Assembly: GCF_031180975.1 (NCBI RefSeq)
Contig: NZ_JAPSLI010000004.1
Coordinates: 186,001-250,000, forward strand
DNA: 64,000 bases
Reading direction: 5' to 3'
Origin: Microbacterium sp.
GTDB taxonomy: Bacteria; Actinomycetota; Actinomycetes; Actinomycetales; Microbacteriaceae
How positions within the stretch are numbered: the first letter of the stretch is position 1; every line of letters starts with the position of its first letter. Below the pieces are notes generated by a model that worked only from the letters and a program-made list of their open reading frames with translations, did no database searches and had not been told where the DNA came from. This document shows positions 43,687 to 54,076 of the stretch, piece after piece. The position numbers and the translations under genes were made by a program.

Positions 43687-44307
43687 TCACTTGACCGACC
43701 CGCCGGCGGCGACGATCTTCTGCTCGGCGCTGCCCGAGACCTTGTCGACCGAGACCGTGAGCTTGACGGAGATGTCCCCGTCACCCAGGACCTTGACCTT
43801 CTCGTTCTTGCGCACGGCACCCTTGGCGACCAGGTCGCTGACGGTGACGTCCCCACCCTGCGGGTAGAGCTCGGCGAGCTTCGCCAGGTTCACGACCTGG
43901 TACTCGACGCGGAACGGGTTCTTGAACCCGCGCAGCTTCGGGGTACGCATGTGCAGCGGCATCTGCCCACCCTCGAAGCCGGCGCGCACGGTGTTGCGGG
44001 CCTTGGTGCCCTTGGTGCCGCGACCGGCGGTCTTGCCCTTCGAGCCCTCACCGCGACCGACACGGGTCTTCGCGGTGTTGGCGCCGGGGACGGGACGCAG
44101 GTGGTGGACCTTCAGCACGGCGGGACGCGATGCCACGGCATCCGTCTTCGCCTCCGCCTTCTTGGCCGGAGCCTTCTTCGCGGCGGGCTTCTTCTCCGCG
44201 GTCTTCTTCTCGGCCGGCTTCTCAGCGGCCTTCTTCTCGGCGGCCGCCTTCGGCGCCGCCTTCTTGGCGGACTTCTCTGCCTCGACGGCTTCGTTCTTCT
44301 CAGCCAT
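43687..44307 (-). CDS. rplO: 50S ribosomal protein L15 with Lys/Ala-rich N-terminal extension
   Basis: The L15 domain runs from about residue 65 ([20 protein letters not shown]) to 206, with [20 protein letters not shown]. About 60 residues precede it, made of Lys, Ala, Glu and Pro in histone-H1-like runs ([20 protein letters not shown]). E. coli L15 has no such part. The start ATG at 44307 overlaps the rpmD stop by one base, which supports the long form. Confidence 0.97.
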   Translation of the reverse strand: MAEKNEAVEAEKSAKKAAPKAAAEKKAAEKPAEKKTAEKKPAAKKAPAKKAEAKTDAVASRPAVLKVHHLRPVPGANTAKTRVGRGEGSKGKTAGRGTKGTKARNTVRAGFEGGQMPLHMRTPKLRGFKNPFRVEYQVVNLAKLAELYPQGGDVTVSDLVAKGAVRKNEKVKVLGDGDISVKLTVSVDKVSGSAEQKIVAAGGSVK

Positions 44308-44492
44308 TAGTCGATCTCCTCAACCTTGACGAGGTGAGCGACGGTGCGGACGTACCCGCGCGTCTGCGCGTCGTCGGGACGGACGACCGAGTCGCCGATC
44401 CGCTTGAGGCCGAGCGAACGCAGCGTGTCGCGCTGGTTCTGCTTCTCACTCACCTTGGACTTGATCTGCGTGACCTTGAGGCGCTCAGCCAT
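44307..44492 (-). CDS. rpmD: 50S ribosomal protein L30
   Basis: The ATG at 44492 gives 61 residues beginning [20 protein letters not shown], with [17 protein letters not shown], the L30 motif. The stop overlaps the rplO start by one base and the start overlaps the rpsE stop, so the three genes are tightly coupled. Confidence 0.98.
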   Translation of the reverse strand: MAERLKVTQIKSKVSEKQNQRDTLRSLGLKRIGDSVVRPDDAQTRGYVRTVAHLVKVEEID

Positions 44493-45196
44493 CAGGCACC
44501 TACCTTCTGCGCGGCGGCGGCGGCAGCAGCCTTCGCCTCGTTGCGGATGATGATCTCCGGCACGACCGCGTCGTAGTCGAGACCACGGCGAGCGGCGACG
44601 GCGCGCGGCTCCTCGAGGCCCTTCAGCGCCTCGACGGTCGCGTGCACGATGTTGATCGTGTTCGACGAGCCGAGCGACTTCGACAGGACGTCGTGGATGC
44701 CGGCGCACTCGAGCACGGCGCGGACGGGACCGCCGGCGATGACACCGGTACCGGCGGCAGCCGGACGCAGCAGCACGACACCGGCAGCGGCCTCACCCTG
44801 CACCGGGTGCGGGATGGTCGAGCCGACGCGGGGCACGCGGAAGAAGTTGCGCTTGGCCTCCTCGACACCCTTCGAGATCGCCAGGGGCACCTCGCGGGCC
44901 TTGCCGTAGCCGACGCCCACCAGACCGTTGCCGTCACCGACGACCACGAGAGCGGTGAAGCTGAAGCGACGACCACCCTTCACGACCTTCGAGACGCGGT
45001 TGATGGTGACGACGCGCTCCAGGAACTGGTTGTCGCCACGGTCGCGCGAGTTGCGGTCGCGACCCTGGTTGCGGTCGCGACCACCACGACGGCCGTCGCG
45101 CTGATCACGAGTCGGCTCGGCCTGCGTGGTGCCGGCCGCCGTCTCGGAAGTGGCAACAGCCGCTTCGGTCACTTCGTTCTCCTTGTTGTCACTCAC
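44492..45196 (-). CDS. rpsE: 30S ribosomal protein S5 with basic N-terminal extension
   Basis: This 234-residue S5 holds [20 protein letters not shown] (fidelity loop region) and [15 protein letters not shown]. About 55 residues come before the domain, with Arg/Asp/Gly-rich runs ([20 protein letters not shown]). S5 acts in decoding accuracy. It overlaps rplR by four bases. Confidence 0.98.
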   Translation of the reverse strand: MSDNKENEVTEAAVATSETAAGTTQAEPTRDQRDGRRGGRDRNQGRDRNSRDRGDNQFLERVVTINRVSKVVKGGRRFSFTALVVVGDGNGLVGVGYGKAREVPLAISKGVEEAKRNFFRVPRVGSTIPHPVQGEAAAGVVLLRPAAAGTGVIAGGPVRAVLECAGIHDVLSKSLGSSNTINIVHATVEALKGLEEPRAVAARRGLDYDAVVPEIIIRNEAKAAAAAAAQKVGA

Positions 45197-45552
45197 AGTG
45201 CCAGCCCCCCTTCACGGGCGCCATCGGCGATGGCGGCGACACGACCGGCGTAGCGGTTGCCGCCACGGTCGAACACTGCCTCGGAAACGCCGGCGGCCTT
45301 CGCACGCTCGGCGACGAGCTCGCCCACCTTGCGGGCCTTGGCGGTCTTGTCACCGTCGAAGGAACGCAGGTCGGTCTCGAGCGTGGACGCGGAGGCCACG
45401 GTGTGGCCCTTGCTGTCGTCTACGAGCTGCACGAACACGTGGCGTGCAGAACGGGTGACGACCAGACGCGGACGCACCTCGGTGCCGACGACCTTCTTGC
45501 GAAGACGTGCGTGGCGACGCGCGCGGGCGGCGGACTTGGACTTCACAGCCAT
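45193..45552 (-). CDS. rplR: 50S ribosomal protein L18
   Basis: This 119-residue 5S-rRNA-binding protein has [20 protein letters not shown] and ends with [20 protein letters not shown], the family signature. Its stop overlaps the rpsE start by four bases, and it starts 2 bp after rplF. Confidence 0.98.
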   Translation of the reverse strand: MAVKSKSAARARRHARLRKKVVGTEVRPRLVVTRSARHVFVQLVDDSKGHTVASASTLETDLRSFDGDKTAKARKVGELVAERAKAAGVSEAVFDRGGNRYAGRVAAIADGAREGGLAL

Positions 45553-45554
45553 GG

Positions 45555-46091
45555 TTACTTACCAGCCTTTCCGGCCTTGCGACGCACGACCTCGCCGGCG
45601 TAGCGCACACCCTTGCCCTTGTACGGCTCGGGCTTGCGGATCTTGCGGATGTTGGCGGCGACCTCACCGACGGCCTGCTTGTCGATGCCGCTCACGGTGA
45701 GCTTGTTCGTGCCCTCGACCGTGAACGTGATGCCGGCCGGCGGGTCGACGAGCACGGGGTGCGAGAAGCCGAGGGCGAACTCGACCGAGCTGCCCTTCTG
45801 CTGCACGCGGTAACCGGTGCCGACGACCTCAAGGCCCTTGGTGTAGCCCTGGGTGACGCCGATGATGTTGTTGTTGATGAGCGTGCGGGTCAGGCCGTGG
45901 AGCGACCGCGACTCACGCTCGTCGTCGGGACGGGTGACGAGAACCTGGTTCTCCTCGACCACGACCTCGATGGGGCTGGCCACCGTGAGGGTGAGCTCAC
46001 CCTTGGGGCCCTTCACCGCGACCTCGCGGTCGTTGACCGTGATGGTCACACCCGCGGGGATCTCGATGGGAAGACGTCCGATACGCGACAT
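45555..46091 (-). CDS. rplF: 50S ribosomal protein L6
   Basis: The 178-residue protein starts [20 protein letters not shown] and ends with [16 protein letters not shown], the L6 signature PYKGKGVRY being present. L6 supports the factor-binding site near the sarcin-ricin loop. It lies 6 bp after rpsH. Confidence 0.98.
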   Translation of the reverse strand: MSRIGRLPIEIPAGVTITVNDREVAVKGPKGELTLTVASPIEVVVEENQVLVTRPDDERESRSLHGLTRTLINNNIIGVTQGYTKGLEVVGTGYRVQQKGSSVEFALGFSHPVLVDPPAGITFTVEGTNKLTVSGIDKQAVGEVAANIRKIRKPEPYKGKGVRYAGEVVRRKAGKAGK

Positions 46092-46097
46092 GTCAGA

Positions 46098-46496
46098 TCA
46101 CCACACGTAGGCGAGAACTTCTCCGCCCACGCCCTTCTGCTCAGCCTGACGGTCGGTGAGAAGACCGGAGGAGGTGGACAGGATCGCAACGCCGAGGCCG
46201 CCGAGGACCTTGGGCAGCTCGGTCGACTTCGCGTAGACGCGAAGACCGGGCTTGGAGACGCGCTTGATCCCGGCGATGGAGCGCTCACGGTTCGGGCCGT
46301 ACTTGAGCGAGAGTGTGAGGTTCTTGCCGACGCGGGCGTCGGTGACCTCGAAGCCGGCGATGTAGCCCTCCTGCTGGAGGATCTCGGCGATGTGCGTCTT
46401 GAGCTTGCTCGACGGCATGGTCACGGAGTCGTGGTGCGCCGAGTTCGCGTTGCGCAGACGGGTCAGCATATCTGCGACCGGGTCTGTCATTGTCAT
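46098..46496 (-). CDS. rpsH: 30S ribosomal protein S8
   Basis: The 132-residue protein has [20 protein letters not shown] and the C-terminal [20 protein letters not shown], both S8 marks. Two ATGs (46496 and 46490) can serve as start. S8 binds 16S rRNA and in other bacteria represses the spc operon. The gene before it is rplE, with a 133-bp gap where rpsN usually lies. Confidence 0.98.
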   Translation of the reverse strand: MTMTDPVADMLTRLRNANSAHHDSVTMPSSKLKTHIAEILQQEGYIAGFEVTDARVGKNLTLSLKYGPNRERSIAGIKRVSKPGLRVYAKSTELPKVLGGLGVAILSTSSGLLTDRQAEQKGVGGEVLAYVW

Positions 46497-46571
46497 TGTT
46501 TTCTTCTTTCGATCATGAGGTTCCGGCTGCCGTTACACGACAGACGGCCTGCGATGAACACGCAATCTTCA

Positions 46572-46622
46572 ATTGTACGGCACGCATGACAGGATGCCGG
46601 ACGGCGGGCGTCCGGCATCCTG
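46572..46622 (-). promoter_or_regulatory. Hairpin and -10-like box between rplE and rpsH
   Basis: CAGGATGCCGGAC (46590-46602) and GTCCGGCATCCTG (46610-46622) form a perfect 13-bp stem with a 7-base loop. Just beyond it, in the sense of transcription, TACAAT (46572-46577, minus strand) is a strong -10-like box without a clear -35. The pair suggests a terminator or attenuator followed by a new start. Confidence 0.55.
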
Positions 46623-46629
46623 CATCGCG

Positions 46630-47220
46630 TCAGGCCGGGGCGTCGGCGGCCTTGAACGGGAAGCCGAGGTGGCGCAGGAGTGCGCGGCCCTCTTCGTCCG
46701 TCTTGGCGGTCGTCACCACGGTGATGTCGAAACCGCGGACGCGGTCGATCTTGTCCTGGTCGATCTCGTGGAACACGCTCTGCTCCTGGAGACCGAACGT
46801 GTAGTTGCCGTTCCCGTCGAACTGCTCGCCCGACAGCCCGCGGAAGTCGCGGATGCGGGGCAGCGCGAGGTTCACCAGGCGGTCCAGGAACTCCCAGGCG
46901 CGGTCACCGCGGAGGGTGACGTGCGCACCGATGGGCTGGCCCTCGCGCAGCTTGAACTGCGCGATCGACTTGCGAGCCTTGGTGACGATCGGCTTCTGGC
47001 CGGTGATCTTGGTGAGGTCGTCGACCGCACCCTCGATCACCTTGCTGTCACGAGCCGCCTCACCGACACCGGTGTTGACGACGACCTTGACCAGACCGGG
47101 GATCTGCATGACGTTCTTGTAGCCGAACTCGTCCTGCAGAGCCTTCTTGATCTCGTTGTTGTACTTCTGCTTCAGGCGGGGCTGGATCTTGCCAGCCACC
47201 GCGGCAGTGGTGTCGCTCAT
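46630..47220 (-). CDS. rplE: 50S ribosomal protein L5
   Basis: This 196-residue L5 has [19 protein letters not shown] and [20 protein letters not shown], with [20 protein letters not shown] near the end. It binds 5S rRNA and contacts the P-site tRNA. Its start shares one base with the stop of rplX. Confidence 0.98.
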   Translation of the reverse strand: MSDTTAAVAGKIQPRLKQKYNNEIKKALQDEFGYKNVMQIPGLVKVVVNTGVGEAARDSKVIEGAVDDLTKITGQKPIVTKARKSIAQFKLREGQPIGAHVTLRGDRAWEFLDRLVNLALPRIRDFRGLSGEQFDGNGNYTFGLQEQSVFHEIDQDKIDRVRGFDITVVTTAKTDEEGRALLRHLGFPFKAADAPA

Positions 47221-47579
47221 CAGAGGTCCTTACCGCTCTTCTTCGCGTAGCGCACGCGGACCGTGCGCTTCACGCCATCCTTGACCTGCTCCTCGACGCG
47301 GTGACCGACACGGGTCGGCTTCTTGCTCGAGGGGTCGACCAGGGCGACGTTGGAGATGTGGATCGGGGCCTCGACGGTCTCGATGCCACCGGTCTTGGAG
47401 CCGCGCTGCGTCTGGCCGACGCGGGTGTGACGGGTGACGTAGTTGACGCCCTCCACCACGACGCGGTTCTGCTCGACGAGGACCTCGAGGACCTTGCCCT
47501 GCTTGCCGCGGTCGCCGCCCTTGTCCTGCTTGCGACCGGTGATGACCTGAACCAGGTCACCCTTCTTGATGTTCGCCAT
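47220..47579 (-). CDS. rplX: 50S ribosomal protein L24
   Basis: The 119-residue protein has the KOW motif [20 protein letters not shown] near the start, with [18 protein letters not shown] in the middle. It is an assembly-initiator protein of the 50S subunit. It lies 2 bp after rplN. Confidence 0.98.
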   Translation of the reverse strand: MANIKKGDLVQVITGRKQDKGGDRGKQGKVLEVLVEQNRVVVEGVNYVTRHTRVGQTQRGSKTGGIETVEAPIHISNVALVDPSSKKPTRVGHRVEEQVKDGVKRTVRVRYAKKSGKDL

Positions 47580-47581
47580 GA

Positions 47582-47950
47582 TCAGATGACCTCCGGGGCG
47601 AGCGAGACGATCTTCATGAACTTCTTGTCACGAAGCTCACGACCGACCGGCCCGAAGATACGGGTGCCGCGGGGCTCCCCGTCGTTCTTCAGGATCACGG
47701 CGGCGTTCTCGTCGAACTTGATGTACGAGCCGTCGGGACGACGCGTCTCCTTCTTGGTGCGGACGATGACCGCCTTGACGACGTCGCCCTTCTTGACGTT
47801 GCCGCCCGGGATCGCGTCCTTCACCGTCGCGACGATGGTGTCGCCCAGACCGGCGTACCGGCGGCGCGAACCACCGAGGACACGGATCGTGAGCAGCTCC
47901 TTCGCACCGGTGTTGTCGGCGACCTTGAGGCGGGACTCCTGCTGAATCAC
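47582..47950 (-). CDS. rplN: 50S ribosomal protein L14
   Basis: The 122-residue protein starts [20 protein letters not shown] and ends [18 protein letters not shown], both family hallmarks. It lies at the subunit interface. It overlaps the rpsQ stop by four bases. Confidence 0.99.
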   Translation of the reverse strand: MIQQESRLKVADNTGAKELLTIRVLGGSRRRYAGLGDTIVATVKDAIPGGNVKKGDVVKAVIVRTKKETRRPDGSYIKFDENAAVILKNDGEPRGTRIFGPVGRELRDKKFMKIVSLAPEVI

Positions 47951-48264
47951 TTGGCCTTCTCCAGAATCTCAACCAGACGCCAGCGCTTCGTGGCGCTCAG
48001 CGGCCGGGTCTCGTTGATGAGGACCAGGTCGCCGATGCCGGCGGTGTTGTTCTCGTCGTGCGCCTTCACCTTGGAGGTGCGGCGGATGACCTTGCCGTAG
48101 AGCGGGTGCTTCACGCGGTCCTCGACCTCGACGACGATGGTCTTGTCCATCTTGTCGCTGACGACGTAACCACGACGCGCCTTGCGGTAACCGCGGGCGT
48201 TCTCGTCGCGCACGTCGTGCTCGGCGGACTCGTGGCCGGCCTCTGCAACCTTCTTCTCAGCCAT
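47947..48264 (-). CDS. rpsQ: 30S ribosomal protein S17
   Basis: The 105-residue protein has an S17 core beginning [20 protein letters not shown] and ending [20 protein letters not shown]. About 28 residues come before the core, slightly acidic. S17 binds 16S rRNA in the body. Its start overlaps the rpmC stop by one base. Confidence 0.98.
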   Translation of the reverse strand: MAEKKVAEAGHESAEHDVRDENARGYRKARRGYVVSDKMDKTIVVEVEDRVKHPLYGKVIRRTSKVKAHDENNTAGIGDLVLINETRPLSATKRWRLVEILEKAK

Positions 48265-48578
48265 TACTCGGCCTCCTCCTTCGGCGCCTCGGCCTCATCG
48301 GCCTTCTTCGCCTTCGACTTGGACGCCTTCTTGGCCGGAGCCTCGACCGGAGCGGGCGTCGCACGGATGCCCAGCTCGCGCTCGCGGATCACGGTGTACA
48401 GGCGCGCGATGTCGCGCTTGACGGCGCGGATGCGGCCGTGGCTCTCCAGCTGGCCGGTGGCCGACTGGAAGCGGAGGTTGAACAGCTCCTCCTTGGCCTT
48501 GCGCAGCTCCTCGACGAGGCGCTGGTCTTCGAACGTGTCGAGCTCGGCGGGTGCGAGCTCCTTGGTGCCGATCGCCAT
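48264..48578 (-). CDS. rpmC: 50S ribosomal protein L29 with C-terminal extension
   Basis: The ATG at 48578 gives 104 residues. The L29 core (about 1-72) has [20 protein letters not shown] and [14 protein letters not shown]. About 30 residues follow, rich in Lys, Ala and Glu. Most L29 have 60 to 70 residues. L29 lies near the exit tunnel. It overlaps the rplP stop by one base. Confidence 0.97.
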   Translation of the reverse strand: MAIGTKELAPAELDTFEDQRLVEELRKAKEELFNLRFQSATGQLESHGRIRAVKRDIARLYTVIRERELGIRATPAPVEAPAKKASKSKAKKADEAEAPKEEAE

Positions 48579-48997
48579 TACGCGTCGCCCTCCTCGCGCT
48601 TGATGATGCGTGCCTTGAGCGGCAGCTTGTGAATGGCCCGGGTGAGCGCCTCGCGAGCGAGCTGCTCGTTCACGCCCGCGACCTCGAAGAGGACGCGGCC
48701 CGGCTTGACGTTTGCGACCCACCACTCCGGGGAGCCCTTACCGGAACCCATGCGGGTCTCGGCCGGCTTCTTCGTGAGCGGACGGTCGGGGTAGATGTTG
48801 ATCCACACCTTTCCACCACGCTTGATGTGACGGGTCATCGCGATACGAGCGGACTCGATCTGACGGTTGGTCACGTATGCGGGGGTCAGTGCCTGGATGC
48901 CGAACTCGCCGAAGGAGACCTTCGTGCCACCGGTCGCCTGGCCCGAACGCTTCGGGTGGTGCTGCTTGCGGTACTTGACCTTGCGAGGGATGAGCAT
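48578..48997 (-). CDS. rplP: 50S ribosomal protein L16
   Basis: The 139-residue protein starts [20 protein letters not shown] and has [20 protein letters not shown], the L16 motif. It supports A-site tRNA binding. The start shares one base with the rpsC stop. Confidence 0.99.
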   Translation of the reverse strand: MLIPRKVKYRKQHHPKRSGQATGGTKVSFGEFGIQALTPAYVTNRQIESARIAMTRHIKRGGKVWINIYPDRPLTKKPAETRMGSGKGSPEWWVANVKPGRVLFEVAGVNEQLAREALTRAIHKLPLKARIIKREEGDA

Positions 48998-49743
48998 TAT
49001 GCCGACGCTCCTTCTGCGACAGGTGCCTCGTTGCGCGGGGCGCGACGACGGTCGCCACGGTCGCGCGACGACTTCTGGTTGGCCTGCTCGCGCGCGAGTT
49101 CCTTGTTGGTGAGGTCGCCCTTGTAGATCCAGACCTTCACGCCGATGCGGCCGAAGGTGGTCTTGGCCTCGTAGAAGCCGTAGTCGATGTTCGCGCGCAG
49201 CGTGTGCAGCGGCACACGACCCTCGCGGTAGAACTCCGACCGGCTCATCTCCGCGCCGCCGAGACGGCCGGAGACCTGGATGCGGATGCCCTTGGCGCCG
49301 GCGCGCTGGGCGCCCTGCAGACCCTTGCGCATCGCGCGACGGAACGCCACACGAGCAGACAGCTGCTCGGCGATGCCCTGCGCGACGAGCTGAGCGTCGG
49401 CCTCGGGGTTCTTCACCTCGAGGATGTTCAGCTGGATCTGCTTGCCGGTCAGCTTCTCGAGGTCGCCGCGGATGCGCTCCGCCTCGGCGCCGCGGCGGCC
49501 GATGACGATGCCGGGACGCGCCGTGTGGATGTCCACACGCACGCGGTCACGGGTCCGCTCGATCTCGATGTTGCTGACACCGGCGCGGTCGAGCTGCGTC
49601 TGCAGCAGGCGACGGATCTTGATGTCCTCGGCCACGTAGTCGGCGTAACGCTGGCCCGGCTTCGTCGAGTCGGAGAACCAGCGGGACACGTGGTCCGTGG
49701 TGATGCCGAGGCGGAAGCCGTACGGGTTTACCTTCTGTCCCAT
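48997..49743 (-). CDS. rpsC: 30S ribosomal protein S3
   Basis: The 248-residue protein starts [20 protein letters not shown]. It has a KH domain ([20 protein letters not shown]) and the C-terminal [14 protein letters not shown] segment ([20 protein letters not shown]). S3 forms the mRNA entry. The tail is rich in Arg and ends in a short acidic/Ala part. It shares a base with the rplV stop. Confidence 0.99.
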   Translation of the reverse strand: MGQKVNPYGFRLGITTDHVSRWFSDSTKPGQRYADYVAEDIKIRRLLQTQLDRAGVSNIEIERTRDRVRVDIHTARPGIVIGRRGAEAERIRGDLEKLTGKQIQLNILEVKNPEADAQLVAQGIAEQLSARVAFRRAMRKGLQGAQRAGAKGIRIQVSGRLGGAEMSRSEFYREGRVPLHTLRANIDYGFYEAKTTFGRIGVKVWIYKGDLTNKELAREQANQKSSRDRGDRRRAPRNEAPVAEGASA

Positions 49744-50141
49744 TACTTGCTCGCCTTCTTCGTCTCGGCCACCGGGGCCGCGTCAGCGACCTCGGGCGTG
49801 GCCAGCACGACCGTGATGTGGCTCGTGCGCTTCTTGATCTGGAATGCGCGACCCTGAGCGCGTGGCTGGAAACGCTTGAGCGTCGTGCCCTCGTCGACGT
49901 ACGCGTTCTTCACGTACAGGTCCTGCTCATCCAGGAACTCGCCGTCGCGGTCGGCCTTGACCTGTGCGTTCGCGATGGCAGCGTGCACGAGCTTGTAGAT
50001 CGGCTCGCTGGCACCCTGCGGTGCGAACTTCAGAATGGCCAGGGCTTCCTGCGCCTGCTTGCCCTTGATGAGGGCGACGACACGACGAGCCTTCTGAGGG
50101 GTCACGCGGATGTGTCGCACGCGTGCGATGGACTCCACCAT
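49743..50141 (-). CDS. rplV: 50S ribosomal protein L22
   Basis: The 132-residue protein begins with [20 protein letters not shown] and has [20 protein letters not shown], the exit-tunnel loop region of L22. Mutations in that loop give macrolide resistance; no deletion is apparent by reading. It lies 25 bp after rpsS. Confidence 0.98.
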   Translation of the reverse strand: MVESIARVRHIRVTPQKARRVVALIKGKQAQEALAILKFAPQGASEPIYKLVHAAIANAQVKADRDGEFLDEQDLYVKNAYVDEGTTLKRFQPRAQGRAFQIKKRTSHITVVLATPEVADAAPVAETKKASK

Positions 50142-50166
50142 TTCTCTCTCCTCTATCGTCCCCGCG

Positions 50167-50448
50167 TCAGCGGCGACGGCCCTTCTTGTCGTCCTTCTCG
50201 TGGCCGCGGAAGGTGCGGGTGGGCGCGAACTCGCCCAGCTTGTGGCCGACCATGGTCTCGGTCACGAACACGGGGATGTGCTTGCGACCGTCGTGCACGG
50301 CGATGGTGTGACCCAGCATGGCCGGGATGATCATCGAACGGCGCGACCAGGTCTTGATGACGTTCTTGGTACCGGCTTCGTTCTGCCCGACCACCTTGCG
50401 AAGCAGGTGCTCGTCGACGAAGGGGCCCTTCTTGAGACTGCGTGGCAT
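50167..50448 (-). CDS. rpsS: 30S ribosomal protein S19
   Basis: The 93-residue protein starts [19 protein letters not shown] and has [20 protein letters not shown], both S19 marks. S19 contacts S13 in the head. It lies 12 bp after rplB. Confidence 0.99.
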   Translation of the reverse strand: MPRSLKKGPFVDEHLLRKVVGQNEAGTKNVIKTWSRRSMIIPAMLGHTIAVHDGRKHIPVFVTETMVGHKLGEFAPTRTFRGHEKDDKKGRRR

Positions 50449-50460
50449 CTTCCTCTACTC

Positions 50461-51300
50461 CTACTTGCGCTTCTTGCCAGCGGTGCGGCGACGGACGATG
50501 TACTTGTCGCTTTCCTTGTTGGCGTGACGGGTGCGTCCCTCAGCCTGGCCCCACGGGGAGACGGGGTGACGTCCACCGGACGTCTTGCCCTCACCACCAC
50601 CGTGCGGGTGGTCGACCGGGTTCATGGCGACACCGCGCACGGTCGGGCGGACGCCCTTCCAGCGCTTGCGGCCGGCCTTGCCCCAGTTGATGTTCGACTG
50701 CTCGGCGTTGCCGACCTCGCCGATGGTCGCGCGGCAGCGCGCATCGACGTTGCGGATCTCGCCGGAGGGCAGACGCAGCTGAGCGTAGGGGCCGTCCTTC
50801 GCGACCAGACGCACGGAGGCGCCGGCCGAACGGGCCATCTTCGCTCCGCCGCCGGGACGCAGCTCGATCGCGTGGATCACGGTACCGGTGGGGATGTTCT
50901 TCAGCGGCAGGTTGTTGCCCGGCTTGATGTCCGCAGCGGCACCGGACTCGATGATGTCGCCCTGCTTCAGCTTGTTCGGCGCGAGGATGTAACGCTTCTC
51001 GCCGTCGAAGTAGTGCAGCAGCGCGATGCGTGCGGTGCGGTTGGGGTCGTACTCGATGTGAGCGACCTTGGCGTTGATGCCGTCCTTGTCGTTGCGACGG
51101 AAGTCGATGACGCGGTACTGGCGCTTGTGGCCACCGCCGATGTGGCGGGTGGTGATGCGGCCCTGGTTGTTGCGGCCACCGGTCTTCGAGAGCGGGCGCA
51201 GCAGCGACTTCTCCGGCGTCGATCGGGTGATCTCGGCGAAGTCGGCCACCGACGAACCGCGGCGACCAGGGGTCGTGGGCTTGTACTTGCGAATAGCCAT
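50461..51300 (-). CDS. rplB: 50S ribosomal protein L2
   Basis: The 279-residue protein has [20 protein letters not shown], and the conserved region near the peptidyl-transferase centre is [20 protein letters not shown]. It is among the largest and most conserved L proteins. It follows rplW by 20 bp. Confidence 0.99.
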   Translation of the reverse strand: MAIRKYKPTTPGRRGSSVADFAEITRSTPEKSLLRPLSKTGGRNNQGRITTRHIGGGHKRQYRVIDFRRNDKDGINAKVAHIEYDPNRTARIALLHYFDGEKRYILAPNKLKQGDIIESGAAADIKPGNNLPLKNIPTGTVIHAIELRPGGGAKMARSAGASVRLVAKDGPYAQLRLPSGEIRNVDARCRATIGEVGNAEQSNINWGKAGRKRWKGVRPTVRGVAMNPVDHPHGGGEGKTSGGRHPVSPWGQAEGRTRHANKESDKYIVRRRTAGKKRK

Positions 51301-51320
51301 TATCTGTCCTTATCCCCCGG

Positions 51321-51641
51321 TCAGCCGACTGCCGTGAAGATGTCGATGGAGCCCGACTTCAGCGACACGATGGCGCGCTTGGTGTCCTTGCGCTTGCCGG
51401 TGCCGAAGCGGGTGCGGCGGGCCTTGCCGACGCGGTTGATCGTGTTCACCGAGGCGACCTTGACGCCGAAGATCTTCTCGATCGCGAGCTTGATCTCGGT
51501 CTTCGAAGCGCGGGGGTCCACCAGGAAGGTGTACTTGCCCTCGTCGATCAGACCGTAGCTCTTCTCGGAGACGACCGGGCCCAGGATGATGTCGCGCGGG
51601 TCCTTGTTCAGGGCCGTCGCGAGGATGTTCTGCTCGGTCAT
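51321..51641 (-). CDS. rplW: 50S ribosomal protein L23
   Basis: The 106-residue protein has [20 protein letters not shown] and [21 protein letters not shown]23 is the docking site for trigger factor and SRP at the exit. It overlaps the rplD stop by four bases. Confidence 0.98.
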   Translation of the reverse strand: MTEQNILATALNKDPRDIILGPVVSEKSYGLIDEGKYTFLVDPRASKTEIKLAIEKIFGVKVASVNTINRVGKARRTRFGTGKRKDTKRAIVSLKSGSIDIFTAVG

Positions 51642-52300
51642 GCCGAAACCTCCTCGGTTGCACCGGTCTTCGAGGCGATGAACGCCTCGAGAGCGGCCTT
51701 GGTGAAGACGATGTCGTCGGAGACGACCACGTCGTAGGCGTTCAGCTGGTCGAAGCTGAGCACGTGCACGTTCGCCAGGTTGCGGACGCTCTTCACGGTC
51801 AGCTCGTCGTCGCGCTCGATGACGACCAGGACGTTCTTCGACGGCGCGATGCCGGCGAGCAGCGCGGCCGCGGTCTTGGTCGAAGGAGTGCTGTCGGCGA
51901 CGAAGGCCTCGACGGCGTGCAGGCGCTCACCGCGGAAGCGGTCGCTCAGCGCGCCACGGAGGGCGGCGGCGATCATCTTCTTGGGGGTGCGCTGCGAGTA
52001 GTCGCGCGGCTTCGGGCCGTGGACGATGCCACCACCGGTCATGTGCGGGGCGCGGATCGAACCCTGACGGGCGTTACCGGTTCCCTTCTGCTTGAACGGC
52101 TTGCGGCCGGCGCCGGAGACCTCACCGCGACGCTTGGTCGAGTGGGTGCCCTGGCGTGCCGCGGCGAGCTGCGCGACGACGACCTGGTGGATCAGCGGGA
52201 CGTTGGTCTTGACGTCGAAGATCGCGGCGGGAAGCTCGATGGAGCCAGCCTTCTTGCCGTCGACAGCGAGGACGTCGAGCGCGAGAGTCGAGTCGGCCAT
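51638..52300 (-). CDS. rplD: 50S ribosomal protein L4
   Basis: The 220-residue protein has the tunnel loop [20 protein letters not shown] then [15 protein letters not shown], and [21 protein letters not shown]4 lines the exit tunnel and in some bacteria represses the S10 operon. It lies 2 bp after rplC. Confidence 0.99.
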   Translation of the reverse strand: MADSTLALDVLAVDGKKAGSIELPAAIFDVKTNVPLIHQVVVAQLAAARQGTHSTKRRGEVSGAGRKPFKQKGTGNARQGSIRAPHMTGGGIVHGPKPRDYSQRTPKKMIAAALRGALSDRFRGERLHAVEAFVADSTPSTKTAAALLAGIAPSKNVLVVIERDDELTVKSVRNLANVHVLSFDQLNAYDVVVSDDIVFTKAALEAFIASKTGATEEVSA

Positions 52301-52302
52301 GA

Positions 52303-52962
52303 TCAGGCACCCTTCACTGCGTTGCGGACGTAGACGATGCGGCCGCGCGCGCCGGGGACGGCGCCCTTGACGAGCATGAGTCCCTTCTCGGCGTCGATGG
52401 CGTGCACCGTGAGGTTGAGGACGGTCACGCGCTCGCCACCCATACGGCCGGCCATGCGCATGCCCTTGAAGACGCGGCTCGGGGTCGACGATGCGCCGAT
52501 CGAACCGGGCTTGCGGTGGTTGCGGTGCGCACCGTGCGATGCCGAGACGCCCTTGAAGTTGTGGCGCTTCATGACACCCGCGGTGCCCTTGCCCTTGCTG
52601 GTGCCGACGACGTCGACCAGCTGACCGGCCTGGAACAGACCGTCGACCGTCAGCTCCTGACCGAGTGAGTAGTCAGCAGCATCCGCGGTGCGGATCTCGG
52701 TGACGTGACGACGCGGCGTGACGCCGGCGGCCTCGAAGTGGGCGGTCAGGGGCTTGTTGACCTTGCGGGGGTCGATCTGGCCGTAGGCGATCTGAACGGC
52801 CTTGTAGCCATCCTTCTCGGGGGTACGGATCTGGGTGACCACGTTCGGAGCCAGCTCGATGACGGTCACGGGAACGAGCTTGCCGTTCTCGTTCCACACC
52901 TGGGTCATGCCGAGCTTGGTGCCGAGCATGCCCTTGGAAATCTTTGCGTTGATGTCAGCCAT
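52303..52962 (-). CDS. rplC: 50S ribosomal protein L3
   Basis: The ATG at 52962 gives 219 residues, beginning [20 protein letters not shown]. The central [20 protein letters not shown] and [20 protein letters not shown] are L3 hallmarks near the peptidyl-transferase centre. It starts 8 bp after rpsJ stops. Confidence 0.99.
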   Translation of the reverse strand: MADINAKISKGMLGTKLGMTQVWNENGKLVPVTVIELAPNVVTQIRTPEKDGYKAVQIAYGQIDPRKVNKPLTAHFEAAGVTPRRHVTEIRTADAADYSLGQELTVDGLFQAGQLVDVVGTSKGKGTAGVMKRHNFKGVSASHGAHRNHRKPGSIGASSTPSRVFKGMRMAGRMGGERVTVLNLTVHAIDAEKGLMLVKGAVPGARGRIVYVRNAVKGA

Positions 52963-52970
52963 GTCGATCC

Positions 52971-53279
52971 TTACAGCTTGATCTCGATGTTGACGTCTGC
53001 CGGAAGGTCGAGGCGCATCAGCGAATCCACGGCCTTGGGCGTCGGGTCGACGATGTCGATCAGACGCTTGTGGGTGCGCATCTCGAAGTGCTCGCGGCTG
53101 TCCTTGTACTTGTGGGGCGACCGGATGACGCACACGACGTTCTTCTCGGTCGGAAGCGGCACGGGGCCGACGACAGTCGCGCCCGCACGGGTCACGGTGT
53201 CGACGATCTTGCGCGCCGACGTGTCGATGACCTCGTGGTCATACGACTTCAGGCGAATGCGGATCTTCTGTCCCGCCAT
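52971..53279 (-). CDS. rpsJ: 30S ribosomal protein S10
   Basis: The 102-residue protein starts [20 protein letters not shown] and has [20 protein letters not shown], the S10 (NusE) signature. It serves in the ribosome and with NusB in antitermination. It is the first gene of the S10 unit and has a nearly 750-bp upstream region. Confidence 0.99.
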   Translation of the reverse strand: MAGQKIRIRLKSYDHEVIDTSARKIVDTVTRAGATVVGPVPLPTEKNVVCVIRSPHKYKDSREHFEMRTHKRLIDIVDPTPKAVDSLMRLDLPADVNIEIKL

Positions 53280-54027
53280 TGTCTGCTCACTCTCTTTAAG
53301 GCGTCTTACCGTCCGGGGCCGGGTGACCCTGGGGCATTGGACGCACGTCGGCGCTGTTCACGCCACGGCACTCGCTTCTCGGACTCTCGGATCAGGATCT
53401 CCGAGCCCGTCGAAGGGCTGCACCACTGTTCTGCTGTCAGCCGCACACCGAGGCATGCGGATGCCGACCCCCGATGTGCAGGCACGCCGGGATCCCCATC
53501 AGGAGGTGTCGGATTGTGTGTTCTGCTGCCCGCGGCCTAGATCCCTGCGCATGCCTCTCGGGAGAGGGCGCCGTCTATGCACTGCCCTGGCAGTGATCCC
53601 GCGCGCAACGCGCAGGAATGTGGAACCTGTCTATTCTGCCATGGCGTGTTCGGCTACTGCAAACCCGGGCGTGTCGCGCTCGGCGAGGGGCCTCGGAGAC
53701 GCGCGGGATGGGGCATCCCCATGCCCCATCCCGCGCTTTGGGATGTCCGGTGGGAGGGGGCACACCGGACGGGAGGCAGCGACGAGAAGGGATGCCGGCT
53801 GCCTCGTTCATGGGCGCGGCCTTTCGGCCGCGCGGGCATGGCGATGCACCGGCGGTGTCCCCGCGCGCTCAGCACGCTGTTCCCCAAGATGAATCCCCAT
53901 TCATACCGGGCGTCTTCCCGGACGCCCGACTGCCGCGCATTTCCCCAGGCGGCGATCACAGTCTAGGGCAGAAGGCGTCACCACCGCGGGAAAAGTTCCC
54001 GCAGGTCCTCGGGGCTCGGACAATAAA
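53280..54027 (-). promoter_or_regulatory. Upstream region of the S10 operon
   Basis: No gene is convincing here. A GTCGAA-loop hairpin (53404-53419) and a strong palindrome (53701-53736) are seen. On the minus strand TTGCAG (53657-53662) and CAGAAT (53633-53638), 18 bases apart, could be a promoter. If so the rpsJ leader would be about 350 bases, long enough for regulation by a ribosomal protein. Confidence 0.35.
53701..53736. repeat. Perfect 16-bp inverted repeat upstream of the S10 operon
   Basis: The 16-base arms 53701-53716 and 53721-53736 are exact complements around a CCCC loop. It contains GGGATGGGGCAT and its complement. It could be a terminator-like hairpin, but a T-run is lacking. 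Confidence 0.8.
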
Positions 54028-54058
54028 GAGGCGGCGCCCCGAATGGGTGCGCCGCCTC
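54028..54058 (-). terminator. Terminator after the small gene at 54077
   Basis: GAGGCGGCGC (54028-54037) pairs with GCGCCGCCTC (54049-54058). On the minus strand it is followed by TTTATTG, giving a rho-independent form. Confidence 0.75.
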
Positions 54059-54076
54059 CGCCGAGGTGTACTCAGA

